A stretch of DNA of 64,000 nucleotides from an uncultured Helicobacter sp. (GCF_910577135.1 NZ_CAJTLL010000004.1:70458-134457), one strand, 5' to 3'; counted from the first letter of the stretch, positions 7,610 through 18,572 are shown. Notes: a model not told the origin generated them from the letters alone. Program-made: numbers and translations.

Positions 7610-10502
7610 TCAATACCTATACCCCAGTTGTAGCCAAAATTGCCTACCTACTTCATACACAGGGGTAGCTGTAGTCCCTGCAGTCGTAGAGTATGCAGCT
7701 GAAGCAATAGCAAGATTCTTAGCATCTAGCACATTATAAATATCTACATTCATATACATTGTATTGCCTTTATGCATATCTACTTCAAAGCCTAGTCGCA
7801 TATCCCAAGTAAAAGCCCCTTTAATATCTAAAGGACGAAAGGTATCCACAGGCGTTTCAGGTATGCCATGACCATCAAGGTCAATCTTATCAGGCGGACG
7901 AGTAGCCACTGTGGAAGTAGCAAGTGTGCTAGCCATAGCCTTGTAACTACTTCTGTATCTAAAAAAGTTATTTAAAAGCCATTTTGTTTTGCCTACATTA
8001 AACGTATGCGTGGTGTTTAAACGCAACGTATAAGGGCGATTAAAGTTTTCTGCTGGTTTATCAGCATAGCGGATAATCTGCCCATTCCAAGAAATCCATT
8101 GATTGGCTAATTCTTGATTTGTAAGCGTATCGCTATAATCTGTATAGTTTCTATTCACATTTGTCCAATCAAAGGCAAAAAAGATATGATTTTTCACTCC
8201 TAAGATTTTTAAAGGGTGAGTATTTTCTAAAGTGAGAGTGATGACATTGGTAGTAGAGATACCCTCATTGGTGTAGATATAGTAATTACTTGAATAATTT
8301 GAATCTGTGGGGAGATTGCTCACGCTTCTGCTACTTCGTCGTATCTCATCTCTCCCCGCACGATAGATATATTTTATCCCTAAATTCATATCATAGATTC
8401 TCTGTGAAATACCTATCATCAATTCATCTGCATAAGGGACTTTGAGCTGTGAAAATTTAGTGGTGTTCACGCCTATTGTGGAGATACAATTATCATCATT
8501 TCTATTAGTGCATACTCTCCCCTCAGCGAGAATCTCCTCAAAAGATTTGCTTATTTCACTACGTGATACATCTCTACGCAGACTTTCTAGCTGCCCTGAT
8601 ATAGCATAGGCAAATATATTTCTCCCATAGTAGCGATTTGCCCCTGCGGTTATTTGTGTAGCAAAGTGCTGCCCTATATTGCCCTCATTCCAAGGGGTTT
8701 GATAATTGAGTGAAAATCTAGGAGCAAAGGTAACTTTTCCCATATAGGAATCACTATCAATGCGTAATCCCGGGCGGATATTTAATGCACCTATATAACC
8801 TAAAGGGATTTTCATATTATCCTCAATAAACAATGCTCCCAAAATATTATTGAGTGCGACACTGCCTTTGCCATAAAATCTACTTCCTCGCACCCACTGC
8901 CCGTATTGTAATTCATACATCGTATTTCCACCATAGGTAATTTCTTTTACAGAATCTCCATTGGGCGTATATTGGTTCATTCTTATACCAGTAGCATAAG
9001 CCTTGCTTGAGTCGCACCATTCTTGATTGGTTTGCAAACAAATAGTTTGTTGTGTTTGTGTCATTGCATAAGGAGTATTAGAGCTTGCAAAGTAATCTCT
9101 AGGATTAGCACTTTGCACATATTGATAGCCTAGCTCTAGCCCTGCTTGAAAGTGATGTGTAATGCCTAAGGCATCTTCTATGGGGTGGAAGTCTTGAATG
9201 AGTTTATTAGCAATCGTATTTTGCATAGAATCATAGGGCGCATAGCCTCCCTCTCTATAATATCCATTCCAATTTGTGCCATTATGATTTTCAGAAATGA
9301 GCCAAAACTTATGGTTGGTATAGCCGTGCTATTTTTCAAAAAAGAGTAGCTAAGGTTGTTGGTAAGCACACCTAAGGCATTATCCCAAGTAGTCTTAAAG
9401 CCTACATTATGTCCGCCTGATTCTAAAGTATAAAAGTCTCCTGCGCTCCCTTGAAAGAAATTTTTTGATTTATCGGGCGCAAAGGCATAGCTTAGCTCTA
9501 ATCTCACAGAATCGCTTGGGTCATAATAGCCTTTGAGAAAGAGATTATAGCTTTGACGATTGATGTCTTGAATAGCATTTTTAAATTGTGATACTTGCGT
9601 TACAGGCGTTTCTATGGAGTTTGCATCACCACCTGCATAAGTATGTAGGGGAATAATGCTTTGCGTTGTCGTAAAGCTCGCCATCACTCCACTTCTATCA
9701 TTGATTTTAGATTCAATACTTGAGCGAAAGAGATGTTTGGTAAATTGAGGCTGATTAGAGCTAGAGGAGGAATTGACAAAGTTTTGTAACGAAGTGGAGT
9801 TTGCCTCATAGATATGATAATTTGTAAGGGAGAATTTGCCCGGTTCTGCATTGCCTTGCGTGATTTGATAGCTTATATTTGCGCCAAAGCTTTTTGTAGG
9901 TCTCCTTGTATTTGCCTCTACTACTCCGCCTGTGAATCCTCCATAGGCTGCAGATACATTAGAATCTTGCACCGAAATAGATTCTAAAAGGCTAGTCCTT
10001 GACTTCTACCTTGCCCCTCTCCGCCATACGCTCCGGCTGTGCCTATGGGATTTATATCATTATTCATATTAAACCCATCAAGCTGGAAGTTATTTTGATA
10101 ATGCAAACCACCGCTTATACTTATTTTAGCCGGGTCTATCTCTCCGGGTGTAGCACTTCGTAATTGCTGTGTGTCATATTGGACGTTGGGGATGATTCTA
10201 AGTATGCTTGTGATGTCGCCATTCCCGCTAGGGTTGGATTCTAACATTTGGGCATTGATAATCTCTCCGCTTTGATAGGCTTTTATTTCATTTACTTCTC
10301 GCACAATAGATGTGCCTAGATTGACTTTTCTTATAGAATCTTTAGAGTTTTCTTCATTAGAATCTACACTACTTATTTCATCGGCAGTAAGTGGAAGTGT
10401 GAATATCAAGCAAATATATAGAAGTAAAATATGAATTTTGCTAAAGATTCTATCTATCCCCCAAACCCACAGCTTTTTCATAGTATGTTTTAAACATCGC
10501 AT
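7610..10502 (-). pseudogene. TonB-dependent outer-membrane receptor, two frameshifts
   Basis: Three consecutive minus-strand frames together make one receptor of about 960 residues. The first (10502-9984) has a signal-peptide-like N-terminus and the start of the plug (LESNPSGNGDITSILRIIPNVQYD; QLDGFNMNNDINPIGTAG). The second (ending 9178) resumes with SISVQDSNVSAAYGGFTGG, a classic plug motif. The third (7610-9226) is the beta-barrel, ending in the aromatic residues FWLQLGYRY. The first shift is beside an A4 run (9986-9989); adding one base restores GLAFLESISVQDS. The second is near 9328; adding one base restores NSHGYTNHKFW. The start is ATG at 10502 behind GGAGG, rather than the upstream TTG. 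The ligand is unknown; iron or another scarce metal is plausible. As written it cannot give a full receptor. Confidence 0.85.
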
Positions 10503-10541
10503 AATAACCTCCAACTTTATATGAGAAAGTAAAGTAGGGCG

Positions 10542-10553
10542 AATAATATTATT
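10542..10553. promoter_or_regulatory. candidate Fur-box-like palindrome
   Basis: AATAATATTATT is a perfect 12-base palindrome, 40 bases upstream of the TonB-dependent receptor start. It resembles the TAATAAT-n-ATTATTA type of site used by Helicobacter Fur. The surroundings are very AT-rich, so chance is a real alternative. The rest of 10515-10778 shows no gene. Confidence 0.35.
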
Positions 10554-10778
10554 TCTTATCTTTTAATAAAATAAAAATAGTTATTATTTTATATTGTCAA
10601 TATGATATAAAAGATATTTCATAAAGTGTGATAGCATAGATTAGGGTAGGAAGAGCTGATAGCTTAGGATTATATTCAAGTATTCGATTCGCTCATTTTA
10701 TAAAAGTGATATGTGTTTTTAATATCTATAGAAGTTTAGAGAATCTTATTCAATCCTCTAAAACTCTCTTGTCTTCGC

Positions 10779-12681
10779 CTACTGAACCACACATCTGCCG
10801 CTAACACATTGATTAATCATAGTGCTTAAGGGCATACTTGCGCTTCCGTGTCTATCCTCACCCTCGCCAGTGCAGTTATTATTAGACACAAAACTTGTGA
10901 TAGGATTAGGATAAATTTCGCGTAAACGTAGGGTGTAAAGCATATAAACTTGATGTCTGCCATTATTACTAATGATATTATAAGCCCCTCTTAAATTGTG
11001 TGCTAAAGAGGCGTTTAAAGCATATTGATATTCCTCATAAGTTCCATTAGAAAAATTGATAGGAATGAAAAGCACTCCATCGCTTGTGCAAAGAGCCGGC
11101 ATAGCGTGTCCGTGACGTGCGCCATCGGGGGTAGTATAATACATTTGCACTATCCATAAAGTCCCACTAGGCTGCTCGAATAAATCCCTTAGATTGCTGC
11201 GAATAGTAATATCACTTGAAGCAAATTCTGAAGCCATCCAAAAATGCCCCGGAAAGAGTGTTAAAGCCACAGAGCGATACATTTGTGCAGCGTATTCAAA
11301 GGTTTGAGCGCGTGATAAGCCTCTTGGTATATTGGAGGATTGATATTGCTCTAAGGAAGCAGCCAAAAGAGGGTATCTGTTTCTAAAAGAAATGAAAGGA
11401 TTATGCCCATAGAGTGTATCAAAGAAAAAGCCTCCTAGTTCTAGTGGGGCGTAGGTGTATTCTGTTAGTTCTGCTATCATTTGATAACTATGCAGTAAGC
11501 ACACACCACAATCTCCAGCACGGTCTAGCACCCCATCAGTTGTTGTAGCAATGTCATACAGCCTTCTTTTCCATTCATCGCTTAAAACAAAGCTAGGAGG
11601 AAGGATAAGGAGCTTTTGAGTTTTGGCGTTCGTGCCATTAGCCGGACACACAGGCAAAGAATCTGATAAATTACCATTTTTAAATCGCTGCCAATCTTGT
11701 AAATTATGGCTGAATCTAAAATAAGAAGTTTGATCTTGCCCTGTGTCTTTAGCTAGATAATCAGGCTTTGCAGTATAGGGCACACCCCAATGCACGCCGT
11801 ATTTAGTAACGCGTAAGAAATTTCCTAGGTAATCTTTGAGCATAGCTTGATCGTTTTCACCAAATAAAAATAACTCCCATCTTTGATTAGGTTTTGTGTT
11901 TGTATTGGTACAGCTTTCCCAGTCTACCCAATTCCAAGCTTGGGAGGTAGTCTGCAAGGAAGTAAGGCAAGTGAGTTTGCCATTTTCGGGGTGATAGAGG
12001 GCTATGGTGTTGTTTTCTACATTAAAATACAAAATCCTGCGGGTCGTTTTTGATAGATTCATCATTGGTTATATAATACAAGTCAAACTCGCCAGAGCTA
12101 ATAAAACTCCAAGCCATGAAGCTTTTAAGATTTAAAGGCGGGGGAGTGGCAATGGTATCACTCCATTCTTGCATATGGTGTAAAATCACCTTAGGCTTAG
12201 TGGAAGTTGGCTTTTCAAAGCTCGGTATATTGTTGCTTAAATCAAGCTGGTAGTTCATATCGGGGGTGTAGATTGTATTATCTTTAATCACAAAACTTTG
12301 AGTTTTATCATCAATCACGCAAGGTCTTAATACAACAGCCCTGCCCTCGGCATAATCCTCATTTTGTCCGCTCATACACAGCCATACATCATTATAATTC
12401 CAAGCTATGTGGCTAAAAACATCATAACGAGCTTCTTGTGCATTTTGATAATCACTTATTCCTACATAGCTCTCATTTTGCCTAAAAATGGGCGTGAGGC
12501 ATTGAATCAGCGTATCAGGACTGGTTTGAAAAGTAATGATTTTGTCTTTTGGACTATCAGCAAGTTTTTGAGTGGGAGCAGGAATAGCTGAAAAAGAAGA
12601 AGGAGAATTTTCAGCCTTAAAAAACAAAAAGAGACAAAACCCAAATATAATGGCACATAGCCCTGCAATGAACACTTTCAT
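10779..12681 (-). pseudogene. DUF1561 (PF07598, virulence-modifying type) secreted protein, one frameshift
   Basis: Two overlapping minus-strand frames join into one protein of about 634 residues, near the roughly 640 usual for this family. Part one (12681-12022) has an N-terminal membrane/signal segment (MKVFIAGLCAIIFGFCLFLFF) and a ricin-B-like region (TLIQCLTP, YNDVWLCMSG, VVLRPCVIDDKTQSFVI). Part two (12065-10779) continues the lectin-like region (NQRWELFLFG, MLKDYLGNFLRVTKYGVHWG) and carries the family's C-terminal module with GDCGVCLLHSYQMIAEL and RHGHAMPAL, ending NNCTGEGEDRHGS and a Cys-rich tail. Removing one T from a T4 run (AAAA on the plus strand, 12024-12027) fuses DFVF to NVENNTIALYH. 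The start at 12681 follows AAGGAG; a -10-like TACAAT lies at 12720-12715. Leptospira members are secreted toxins. The frameshift may be decay, slippage or error. Confidence 0.8.
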
Positions 12682-13748
12682 TAATACTCCTTTGTGCGAA
12701 AATGAAACCATTGTATTGTAGCTTTTTTATTTTTATGTTAATGTGATGATGCTTGATCCCATTTCTTGCCTAGTGAAGCGGAGCAGATATAAGTGAATTT
12801 TATACTTATTTGGTTTTGTAATTTAATCTAAATTTTTGAATGTTTGTATTAAAAACGAATTTCTAAGTAAGTTTTTAGATTAAAAAATTAAGTGGCAATA
12901 TGCGATCATTAACTTTGAAATAATCTTAAGTAATAAATCTCCTAATCAATCCAAGATAGAAATGTTAATCAATTTCTTATAACTTTTCTCAATATGTATA
13001 AGGGATAAGAGATAGAGCTATCAATGATATAAGTTTTAGAGATTCACTAGAGATTTTAAGTAAAGAAAAACTATATTATTTTTAAGTTTAGAATGTTTTG
13101 CTTTTACAATAAGATTAAATCTTTAAAAAATGATTTGTGCTTTGTTTGAGAGAAACTTATAGTTTTTAAGCAATGAAAAAATGTGATGAAACTAAAGAGA
13201 TTTTGCTATGAAGTTTATACTTTGTATTGCTCCAAGCAAAGATGTAAAAATTCTTCTCTTTAGTAAAAAACTTTGATAAATATTGTGAAAAAGATTGCAA
13301 AGGATTCTAAGCAAAAATTTTTATTGCCTTGTTGAAATTTTTAAAACAAAAAAGCTCACAAAAACCAATAATTTTCTTTCAAAACCTCTACTCAACTTAG
13401 ATTGTTTTTTGAAAAATTTTCATCGCATTTGAACATTGAAATTTTCAAAAAAGTTCAAACATTACCACTAAAATCACAAAATTTGTGATTGACTAGCATA
13501 AAACACCCTTGTATAAGGCATTTGATACCTTTTGATGTGCATAAAAAGGGTTATCCTGCACTTTTTGATTTTGGACTTATTTTTTCTTGAATATTAAGAG
13601 AAAGCTTCAAGAAATTTTCTAAAATATTTTTGTATTCTACATATTTTGCCTTTGTTTCTTACCACATTATCAAAAATTTTACTCTCTTAAGCGCATAATT
13701 TATATCTTTGCTACAATATAAAAGTAGTTTTCCATTGAGCTTCATTAG
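12682..13748. other. long AT-rich region without recognisable genes
   Basis: More than 1 kb lies between the DUF1561 gene and the first coding scraps of the next block. It is strikingly A+T-rich, with many A and T runs. I see no frame longer than about 60 codons on either strand, no tRNA and no insertion-sequence ends. A 22-codon frame at 13208 (MKFILCIAPSKD) lacks a clear ribosome-binding site. The promoter for the DUF1561 gene is at the left edge. The composition differs from the genes on both sides, which suggests a decayed island. Confidence 0.6.
13583..13614. repeat. 9-bp inverted repeat in the gene desert
   Basis: TTTCTTGAA and TTCAAGAAA are separated by 14 bases. It could form a hairpin or be an operator, but no adjoining gene makes either role clear. 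Confidence 0.4.
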
Positions 13749-13898
13749 ATATTTTCTTTTGATGAACATAAGGGAAATAAGATAAAAGACATCATTATTG
13801 ACATACCCTTGGAAAGCGAATTATTGATGATAAATTATTTGAATACACTTCGTTTAGAAAAGCAAGAATCTTACCTCAAATCTATCAAGCAAGAGTAA
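13749..13898 (+). pseudogene. short coding-like scrap
   Basis: After an in-frame TAG, 49 codons stay open with protein-like composition (FSFDEHKGNKIKDIIIDIP, then LNTLRLEKQESYLKS) and end at TAA. It has no convincing start codon or ribosome-binding site. I do not recognise the family. It is probably the 3' end of a lost gene, together with the frame at 13973. Confidence 0.3.
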
Positions 13899-13972
13899 GG
13901 AATGCTTTTCAATAATCTTACTTAATCTGCTCTATTATATTTACTCCACATAAGATAAATAAAAAGCACATT

Positions 13973-14206
13973 GTGATAAAAAATATTGGCAATATAAAAA
14001 GGATTTGTTTAAAGAATGCTTTAACCTATACGATTGAAAAAAGCTATCAAGCATTTTTCTTTGATACTTTGAGGGATATTTTTAAACAGAATCTCTTTAT
14101 TCTCTCTCAAGGCAAACTTGATTATACAAATGAAGCAAGTTTAATAAAATTTTCTAAGACATTTCATAGCCTATTACACTACTTTTTTAAGAACCATAAG
14201 GGATAA
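13973..14206 (+). CDS. hypothetical protein, probably a gene remnant
   Basis: A GTG-initiated 77-codon frame rich in Lys, Phe, Ile and Asn (LTYTIEKSYQAFFFDTLRDIF; FHSLLHYFFKNHKG). No ribosome-binding site is evident and no family is recognised. Downstream, a different reading stretch (CYIDYAQRTGYKDTTLS, about 14250-14300) also looks coding but has no start, which suggests one decayed gene in pieces running up to the addB 3' end. It could simply be a chance frame in AT-rich DNA. Confidence 0.3.
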   Translation: MIKNIGNIKRICLKNALTYTIEKSYQAFFFDTLRDIFKQNLFILSQGKLDYTNEASLIKFSKTFHSLLHYFFKNHKG

Positions 14207-14296
14207 AGACTAGTGTAGTATATTAGAAGCGCTTTGCTTTTTAAATGCTCTTGTTATATTGATTATGCCCAACGCACAGGTTATAAAGATACAACA

Positions 14297-16573
14297 TTAT
14301 CTATCACACAAATCTGTGAAATCGCAATAATGGCAGTGCTGCTTATTCTCGCATTTGTGAAAGTTTATCTCATCTTGAAAAATTTTAAGGTGTTCTAGTA
14401 ATTTCTCATTTTTCTCCTCCACACTTTCTTCTTCTACAATCTTACAGCCCTTAATATCCCAATAGCACATTGTTATAGGTAATGAGGCATATTGTGGATT
14501 ATTCTGCTTAAAAGCCTCTGCATAAAGGATAAGCGCAAAATCACTCGTTTTTTCTGCATTTTTCTCTACCTTGAAATTTTGACGATATTTATAGTCAATG
14601 ATTTCTATACGCTCTCCTATCTTTTGGATTCTATCCGCACACACACTAAAGTCAAACCCCCCATAATGGGCTTTCATTTTTTCCTCAAGATAGAGAATCT
14701 CCACCTCTCTTTTATCCTCATATTGTTTTAAAAATGCCTCTATTTCATATGCAAGTAGCTGTGTATTAATGCCATCTAATGCGCTCATAGAAGCATATTG
14801 TGCCTTAAAGTGAGTAAGAATATTTGCATAGATTTCCTTTGCATTAAGCTGCACTTTTTTGCCTATATACTGCCTATATACAGATTCTAAACATTGATGT
14901 GCGACATTACCCATAAACGCAACATTACTCTCTTCTTGCACTTTACACAAAGATTCTTCATATTGGTAAAAATAACGCCTCGGGCATTCTAGGAGCGTTT
15001 TTAACTTACTTGGTGTAAAAAAGCGCGGAATCTTACCCATAATCTCATCTTCACAATACTCATATTTCCCCCCATGTGGTAAAAGCGCAAAACGCTTATC
15101 GCCATCATTTGACGTAATATGCGTATATTGCTCTAATTCCTCAAGTAAAAGGCTTTTATGCTTATCCTCATTCTCCACATACGATACGACTACTTCATCA
15201 GCACTGCTAAAAATCCCATAGTAATAATGCTTTTGAAGTTGCTCCTTATCTCGCATTGTCGGCATACCAAGTCTTTGCCTTAGCATAGAGTTCAAAAATA
15301 AATCATCTTGTGCTACATTTGGTATCACGCCTTCATTAAAATCCACAATAATAGCCTTCTTACACGTAAAACCTCGCGATTCTAGCACCCCCATCACGCG
15401 AATCTTCCCGCCCATCACATCATCAATACTGCATTTTTTTAGCTCCTCTAACAAAAGCTCTAAAATCTCTTTGTAGCGACAATCTGCAAACCCCGCATTT
15501 TCCCATATAAAAAGCAGCTCACTTAGACTTTGCCTAAGCTTTTTACTTCCTCTATCATCAAGTGATATAAGATTTACTTCAATCATCTCACATATTTGCT
15601 TATAAGGATAAGTTTGCATATCCGCTTCATAGACACTTAGCATATTTTCTAGGCATTTATAAGCCTGTGTACGTGTGATGTCCTTCCCCATTGCAAAGTT
15701 AAGATTATGCGCTTTATCAAACAGTGCCAAATAGCTTACAAAATGCTCATCTGGCACAATTACAGCGATCTCCTCCGTATTTACACCATTTCTAAGCCAT
15801 TCTTCAATCTTATAAAAAACTAATGCCACTTGCGAAATGCGAAGTGAAAAATGATACGTACTCACGCACATAGGGCGATTTATGGGTGCGGATTCTAAAA
15901 TCTCATTTGTAGCGGGATTAAGCACATAGCGGTGAAAAGGTTTGCAATCCTTCATTTGGGTAAAAAAGGGCAAAGTGATATTAAAATTATCAAGCCAAAA
16001 ATGCAGCCTAAGGGTAGTCATCTGCGCTACTTGTGATAGAAGCGCAAGATGTGCCTTGCTCACAATTCCCTCAATATATATATCAATGTGTGAAAAATGT
16101 CGCACATAAGATTCATTAATGCGTATATGCGCCTGTGGAGGCAGAATTAAGCCATCATAATACTTTAGTTCCTCCAAACGTTGCTTGTATCGATTTTCCA
16201 CCCATTTTAATACTCGCAAATGGTCTTCATAGTCCCCATACGTATCAAGCAATGGAATCTCATCAATAGAGACTTGCGCTTGAGTAAGCTCATCAAAGAA
16301 GCCAAATAAAAATTGCGAGGATTCTAAAAAAGCTAAAAAACTCTGCTCGAAAATAAATTTCACCCGTTCTAATTCTTTAGCGCATTCTTTTAGCACAGAC
16401 ATAGACAGGGGCAAACGCATCGCTTGAGGCAAGGCTCTATATCCATCAACAATAACAAGCTGCGTGAAAAACTCGCCCATCATTATGTGCGGTGAAAGTA
16501 GCTCCCCCTCGTTCAAATGTTGCACTAAGGAGCGATGAGAGCTATATACTTTTAAGCAAGATTCACCCGCCAA
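14297..16573 (-). CDS. addB: AddB-like recombination helicase-nuclease subunit (PD-(D/E)XK nuclease family)
   Basis: The 758-residue protein matches the compact AddB of Helicobacter, the partner of AddA in processing double-strand DNA ends for recombination. Helicase-like remnants include KIRVMGVLESRGFTCKKAIIVDFNEGVIP (about residues 400-430), and no N-terminal Walker A is evident. The C-terminal RecB-type nuclease has CADRIQ followed by IEIIDYKY. Iron-sulfur cysteines are placed as expected: one in LLECPRRYFYQYE before the nuclease and three in CENKQHCHYCDFTDLC at the end. addA is not in this window. It lies 9 bases downstream of tkt on the same strand, an order also found in H. pylori, so the two are probably one transcript. 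Confidence 0.85.
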   Translation of the reverse strand: MAGESCLKVYSSHRSLVQHLNEGELLSPHIMMGEFFTQLVIVDGYRALPQAMRLPLSMSVLKECAKELERVKFIFEQSFLAFLESSQFLFGFFDELTQAQVSIDEIPLLDTYGDYEDHLRVLKWVENRYKQRLEELKYYDGLILPPQAHIRINESYVRHFSHIDIYIEGIVSKAHLALLSQVAQMTTLRLHFWLDNFNITLPFFTQMKDCKPFHRYVLNPATNEILESAPINRPMCVSTYHFSLRISQVALVFYKIEEWLRNGVNTEEIAVIVPDEHFVSYLALFDKAHNLNFAMGKDITRTQAYKCLENMLSVYEADMQTYPYKQICEMIEVNLISLDDRGSKKLRQSLSELLFIWENAGFADCRYKEILELLLEELKKCSIDDVMGGKIRVMGVLESRGFTCKKAIIVDFNEGVIPNVAQDDLFLNSMLRQRLGMPTMRDKEQLQKHYYYGIFSSADEVVVSYVENEDKHKSLLLEELEQYTHITSNDGDKRFALLPHGGKYEYCEDEIMGKIPRFFTPSKLKTLLECPRRYFYQYEESLCKVQEESNVAFMGNVAHQCLESVYRQYIGKKVQLNAKEIYANILTHFKAQYASMSALDGINTQLLAYEIEAFLKQYEDKREVEILYLEEKMKAHYGGFDFSVCADRIQKIGERIEIIDYKYRQNFKVEKNAEKTSDFALILYAEAFKQNNPQYASLPITMCYWDIKGCKIVEEESVEEKNEKLLEHLKIFQDEINFHKCENKQHCHYCDFTDLCDR

Positions 16574-16582
16574 GATATGCCC

Positions 16583-18544
16583 TTAAGAATCTGTGCCAAG
16601 AAGCTGCTGTGCGACTTCTACAATATGTTCCACACTAAAGCCAAAATGTGTGAATAATCCCTCGCCTTTGCCCGATGCACCAAAGCTTTGCATACCTATC
16701 ACATAATCCGCCACAACATACCATTCCAACCCCCTTGAAGCTTCAATAGCTAGGACTTTGCTCCCTTGAGATAAAGATTCTCTATAGCTTTTAGGCTGCT
16801 TTAATAGCAAATCCAAGCAAGGTACACTCACTACTTGCGCTACTATACCCTTTGCTTGGAGGGCTTCGCTTGCTTTTAATGCAAGGCTCACCTCGCTTCC
16901 ACTTGCCATTAATGTAACTGCTGCATTGTCTGCAGGAGATAGCACATAAGCACCCTTTTGCACTTGCTCTTTAAGCGTAGATGTGTAAGGGACGATGATA
17001 GGGAGATTCTGACGACTTAGCACAAATGCACAAGGCACAGCGGAATCCAAGCTCACCTGCCAACACGCCACATTCTCGTTCCCATCAGCAGGGCGAAATA
17101 CCAATAGATTAGGCATAGCACGGAAATGGCTTAACTGCTCGATAGGTTGATGTGTCGCGCCATCTTCTCCCACGCCTATACTATCGTGCGTCCAAATGTA
17201 ATAGACTTTGCTTTTCATTAGGCTTGCCACACGCACACTAGGAGACATATAATCGCTAAAAACAAAAAAAGTCGCGCAAAATGGCAAAAATAGCCCATAA
17301 TTTGCCACACCATTAGAGATTGCCCCCATTGCGTGCTCCCTAATGCCAAAATGCCAATTTTTGCCTTGGGGGAAGTCTCCCTCATTCTCTAAATGCGTAT
17401 TGTTTGATGGAGCTAAATCCGCGCTCCCCCCTATAAAACCCTCTAGGCTTTGAGAGATAGCATTAAGAATCTTGCCATTACTCACACGTGTAGCCATACT
17501 TTCTCCTAGCTCAAAGTGGGGATAGGCAATGCGTGAAGTATCTACATTTTGCATATTATCAAAGCGCTCTCTAGTGATTTGCGGGAGATTCTCATATTGC
17601 TTATGCCATTGCTTAAAGGCGAGTTCCCCTCGCTCCCTCATCAAGCCAAAGGTAAATTTCACATCATCGGGCACATAGAAAGATTGCGCCTCTAGCCCTA
17701 GCTTTGCCTTTGCCTTTGCAATAATCTCCTCTCCCAAAGGTGCGCCGTGCGCTTTATGACTACCCTCTAGGTCAAGGGCATTTTTTGCAATAATTGTCTT
17801 TGCGATGATTAATGTCGGCTTTGTAGAATCTTTAGCGCGAGTGAGGGCATTATGAAATGCTAAGATATTATGCCCATCACAATTTAGCACTTGCCAGCCT
17901 TGCGCTTCAAAACGTTTGCATATATCCTCGCTCATACTCACATTTGTATTACCCTCAATCGTAATATTATTACTATCATAAATCACAATGAGATTATGAA
18001 GCTTATGATGTCCTGCAAGGGAAGCAGCCTCATAGCTAATGCCCTCTTGCAAATCTCCATCACCACATAGACAATACACATAATGGGAAATAATCTCTTT
18101 ACCAAAGAGATTCTGTGTGTATTTACTCGCCATAGCTATACCCACAGCATTTGCCACACCCTGCCCCAATGGTCCTGTGGTGATTTCAACACCTTGTGTA
18201 TGTCCGTATTCTGGGTGTCCGGGCGTTTTAGAGCCAAGTGTGCGAAAAGATTGCAAATCTTTCATACTCACATCAAAGCCCCATAAATGCAAAAGCGCAT
18301 ATACAAGCGCACTCGCGTGTCCACCGCTAAAAATGATTCTATCGCGATTAAGCCAAGTGGGATTATGCGGAGCAAGGCGGAGATGAAAACTAAGCACACT
18401 TGCTATATCTGCAAGTCCCATAGGTGCACCCGGGTGCCCGCTATTAGCCTTTTGCACCATATCGGCACATAAAAATGCAAGCGTATGGGACATCTTTTGC
18501 AATAGTGGTAAATCCTGTTCTGTGATTTGTGGTAGGCTCTGCAT
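16583..18544 (-). CDS. tkt: transketolase
   Basis: The 653-residue cytoplasmic enzyme moves two-carbon ketol units between pentose-phosphate sugars using thiamine diphosphate. The N-terminal domain has ANSGHPGAPMGLADIA (about residues 33-48) and the cofactor motif GDGDLQEGISYEA (about 155-167). The middle pyrimidine-binding domain contains GIREHAMGAISNG and DSIGVGEDGATHQPIEQL, followed by a C-terminal domain. All expected signatures are intact and the length is normal. It lies between pheT upstream (29 bases) and addB downstream on the same strand. Confidence 0.96.
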   Translation of the reverse strand: MQSLPQITEQDLPLLQKMSHTLAFLCADMVQKANSGHPGAPMGLADIASVLSFHLRLAPHNPTWLNRDRIIFSGGHASALVYALLHLWGFDVSMKDLQSFRTLGSKTPGHPEYGHTQGVEITTGPLGQGVANAVGIAMASKYTQNLFGKEIISHYVYCLCGDGDLQEGISYEAASLAGHHKLHNLIVIYDSNNITIEGNTNVSMSEDICKRFEAQGWQVLNCDGHNILAFHNALTRAKDSTKPTLIIAKTIIAKNALDLEGSHKAHGAPLGEEIIAKAKAKLGLEAQSFYVPDDVKFTFGLMRERGELAFKQWHKQYENLPQITRERFDNMQNVDTSRIAYPHFELGESMATRVSNGKILNAISQSLEGFIGGSADLAPSNNTHLENEGDFPQGKNWHFGIREHAMGAISNGVANYGLFLPFCATFFVFSDYMSPSVRVASLMKSKVYYIWTHDSIGVGEDGATHQPIEQLSHFRAMPNLLVFRPADGNENVACWQVSLDSAVPCAFVLSRQNLPIIVPYTSTLKEQVQKGAYVLSPADNAAVTLMASGSEVSLALKASEALQAKGIVAQVVSVPCLDLLLKQPKSYRESLSQGSKVLAIEASRGLEWYVVADYVIGMQSFGASGKGEGLFTHFGFSVEHIVEVAQQLLGTDS

Positions 18545-18572
18545 ACTCTCTCCTTTTGTGATAAGCTAGAAT

